Source of the DNA: Anaeromyxobacter sp.
Lineage (GTDB): Bacteria; Myxococcota; Myxococcia; Myxococcales; Anaeromyxobacteraceae
Reading direction: 5' to 3'
DNA: 5,306 bases
Assembly: GCA_020028115.1 (NCBI GenBank)
Contig: JAHWYA010000181.1
Coordinates: 1 to 5,306, forward strand
Each line of letters opens with the position of its first letter. Position 1 is the stretch's first letter. Shown here one piece after another: positions 4,657 through 5,306 of the stretch. A program made the position numbers and the translations under genes. A model generated the notes under the pieces. That model was given only the letters and a program-made list of their open reading frames with translations, had not been told where the DNA came from and did not search any database.

Positions 4657-5306
4657 ATGTTCCGCCACCTGGTCCCCGCACTCGCCGCCGCAGTCCTCCT
4701 CGCTCCCGCCGCGTCCCTCGCGGACGACTGGGGGGACGACCAGCCGGGCGCCAGCTACGACGTCTCGGTCGACCTCAACGTACAGGGCGGCGTCGGCCTC
4801 GAGACCTTCCAGGCCCAGCTGCAGCCGTACGGCGACTGGGTGGTGGTCGGCAGCTACGGCCGGGTCTGGCGTCCCCACGTCGCCGCGGGGTGGAGGCCGT
4901 ACTACTACGGCCGGTGGGAGTGGACCAACGAGGGCTGGTTCTGGCACTCCGACGAACCGTGGGGGTGGGCGGCGTACCACTACGGCCGCTGGGCGTACGA
5001 CCCCTACTACGGGTGGCTCTGGGTCCCGGGCTACGAGTGGGCGCCCGCGTGGGTGAGCTGGCGGTACTCCGGTGACGCGATCGGCTGGGCGCCCCTCGCG
5101 CCGGGGTACTCGGTGTACGTGAACAGCTATCCGTTCATCGACTTCTGGTGGACGTTCGTCCCGAGCGTCCGGTTCTGCTCGGTCCCGGTCCACACCGTCG
5201 CGTTCGCGCCGGGGCACGCGCGTCGCTGGTACGACGCGACGACGCCGGCGCCCGCGTACGCGCCGCGCGGCGCCCGGGTGCGCCCGGCAGGCTCGCTCGC
5301 GTGGGG
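4657..5306 (+). CDS. Secreted Trp/Tyr-rich DUF6600-type protein (3' end off window)
   Basis: 216 codons are visible and the frame is still open at the right edge. ATG at 4657 follows GGAGG by 5 bases, a strong start. Residues 1-22 are a signal peptide (MFRHLVPALAAAVLLAPAAS, cleavage likely after SLA), so the product is exported. Residues 49-150 match the DUF6600 pattern: LQPYGDW, YGRVWRP, GWRPYYYGRW, EPWGWAAYHYGRW, GWLWVPG, WAPAWVSWR and GWAPLAPGY. Two units of about 25 residues repeat (82-106 and 107-131), sharing Y-YGRW followed by GW-W. I count 21 Trp in the visible part. From about 190 the chain becomes Pro/Ala/Arg-rich, as in homologues with long disordered tails. The biochemical function of the family is unknown; surface or periplasmic structural roles are guesses. 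The sigma-54 promoter just upstream suggests activator-dependent expression. Confidence 0.88.
   Translation, partial: MFRHLVPALAAAVLLAPAASLADDWGDDQPGASYDVSVDLNVQGGVGLETFQAQLQPYGDWVVVGSYGRVWRPHVAAGWRPYYYGRWEWTNEGWFWHSDEPWGWAAYHYGRWAYDPYYGWLWVPGYEWAPAWVSWRYSGDAIGWAPLAPGYSVYVNSYPFIDFWWTFVPSVRFCSVPVHTVAFAPGHARRWYDATTPAPAYAPRGARVRPAGSLAW

Noticed and set aside
2645..4681. A 678-codon open frame on the minus strand covering clpX
   Set aside because: It lies opposite a certain clpX gene. Its translation is dominated by Arg, Leu, Asp, Glu and Val in repetitive form, as expected of the antisense of a very GC-rich gene, and it has no domain.
4351..5217. A 288-codon minus-strand open frame opposite the DUF6600 gene
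   Set aside because: It is low-complexity Arg/Pro/Val sequence. The plus strand here encodes a protein with signal peptide, ribosome site, promoter and family motifs, so this is a shadow frame.

Overview
The window is very GC-rich, with almost all third codon positions G or C. Its gene set points to a myxobacterium-like member of the Myxococcota, probably near Anaeromyxobacter. The grounds are a GYF-2 / AgmX-type C-terminal fusion protein, a strong sigma-54 type promoter, and a ClpX with the N-terminal zinc finger typical of Proteobacteria and their relatives. This placement is inferred from composition and gene families; no database search was made.

Layout, left to right. Positions 1-258 are intergenic and end in a relatively AT-rich control region with nested inverted repeats. 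Next is a solitary 70-residue ribbon-helix-helix DNA-binding protein (259-471, +). It converges on truA, the tRNA pseudouridine synthase (571-1377, -). A short divergent gap separates truA from a translationally coupled pair on the + strand. The first of the pair is a single-pass membrane protein with a cytoplasmic GYF-2 domain and a periplasmic AgmX/TonB-like end (1445-2338). The second is an unrecognised 204-residue cytoplasmic protein that starts inside the first gene's stop codon (2335-2949). Then comes clpX, the AAA+ unfoldase of the ClpXP protease (3071-4354, +). It ends in an 11-bp UUCG-capped hairpin whose left arm lies in a tandem duplication. After about 250 non-coding bases, a well-formed -24/-12 (sigma-54) promoter sits just ahead of a secreted, tryptophan-rich DUF6600-type protein (4657-end, +). 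That gene runs off the right edge.

The genes do not form one pathway. truA (tRNA modification) and clpX (regulated proteolysis) are housekeeping genes. The GYF/204-residue pair looks like a lineage-specific envelope or regulatory unit, and the DUF6600 gene is a candidate for activator-dependent, condition-specific expression. No mobile element, CRISPR array, tRNA or rRNA was seen. I found no convincing new multi-gene system. The best leads are the sigma-54 promoter, the altered substrate-contact loop of ClpX (KKY where E. coli has RKH), the duplicated terminator arm, the candidate operator of the RHH gene, and the coupled GYF/unknown pair.
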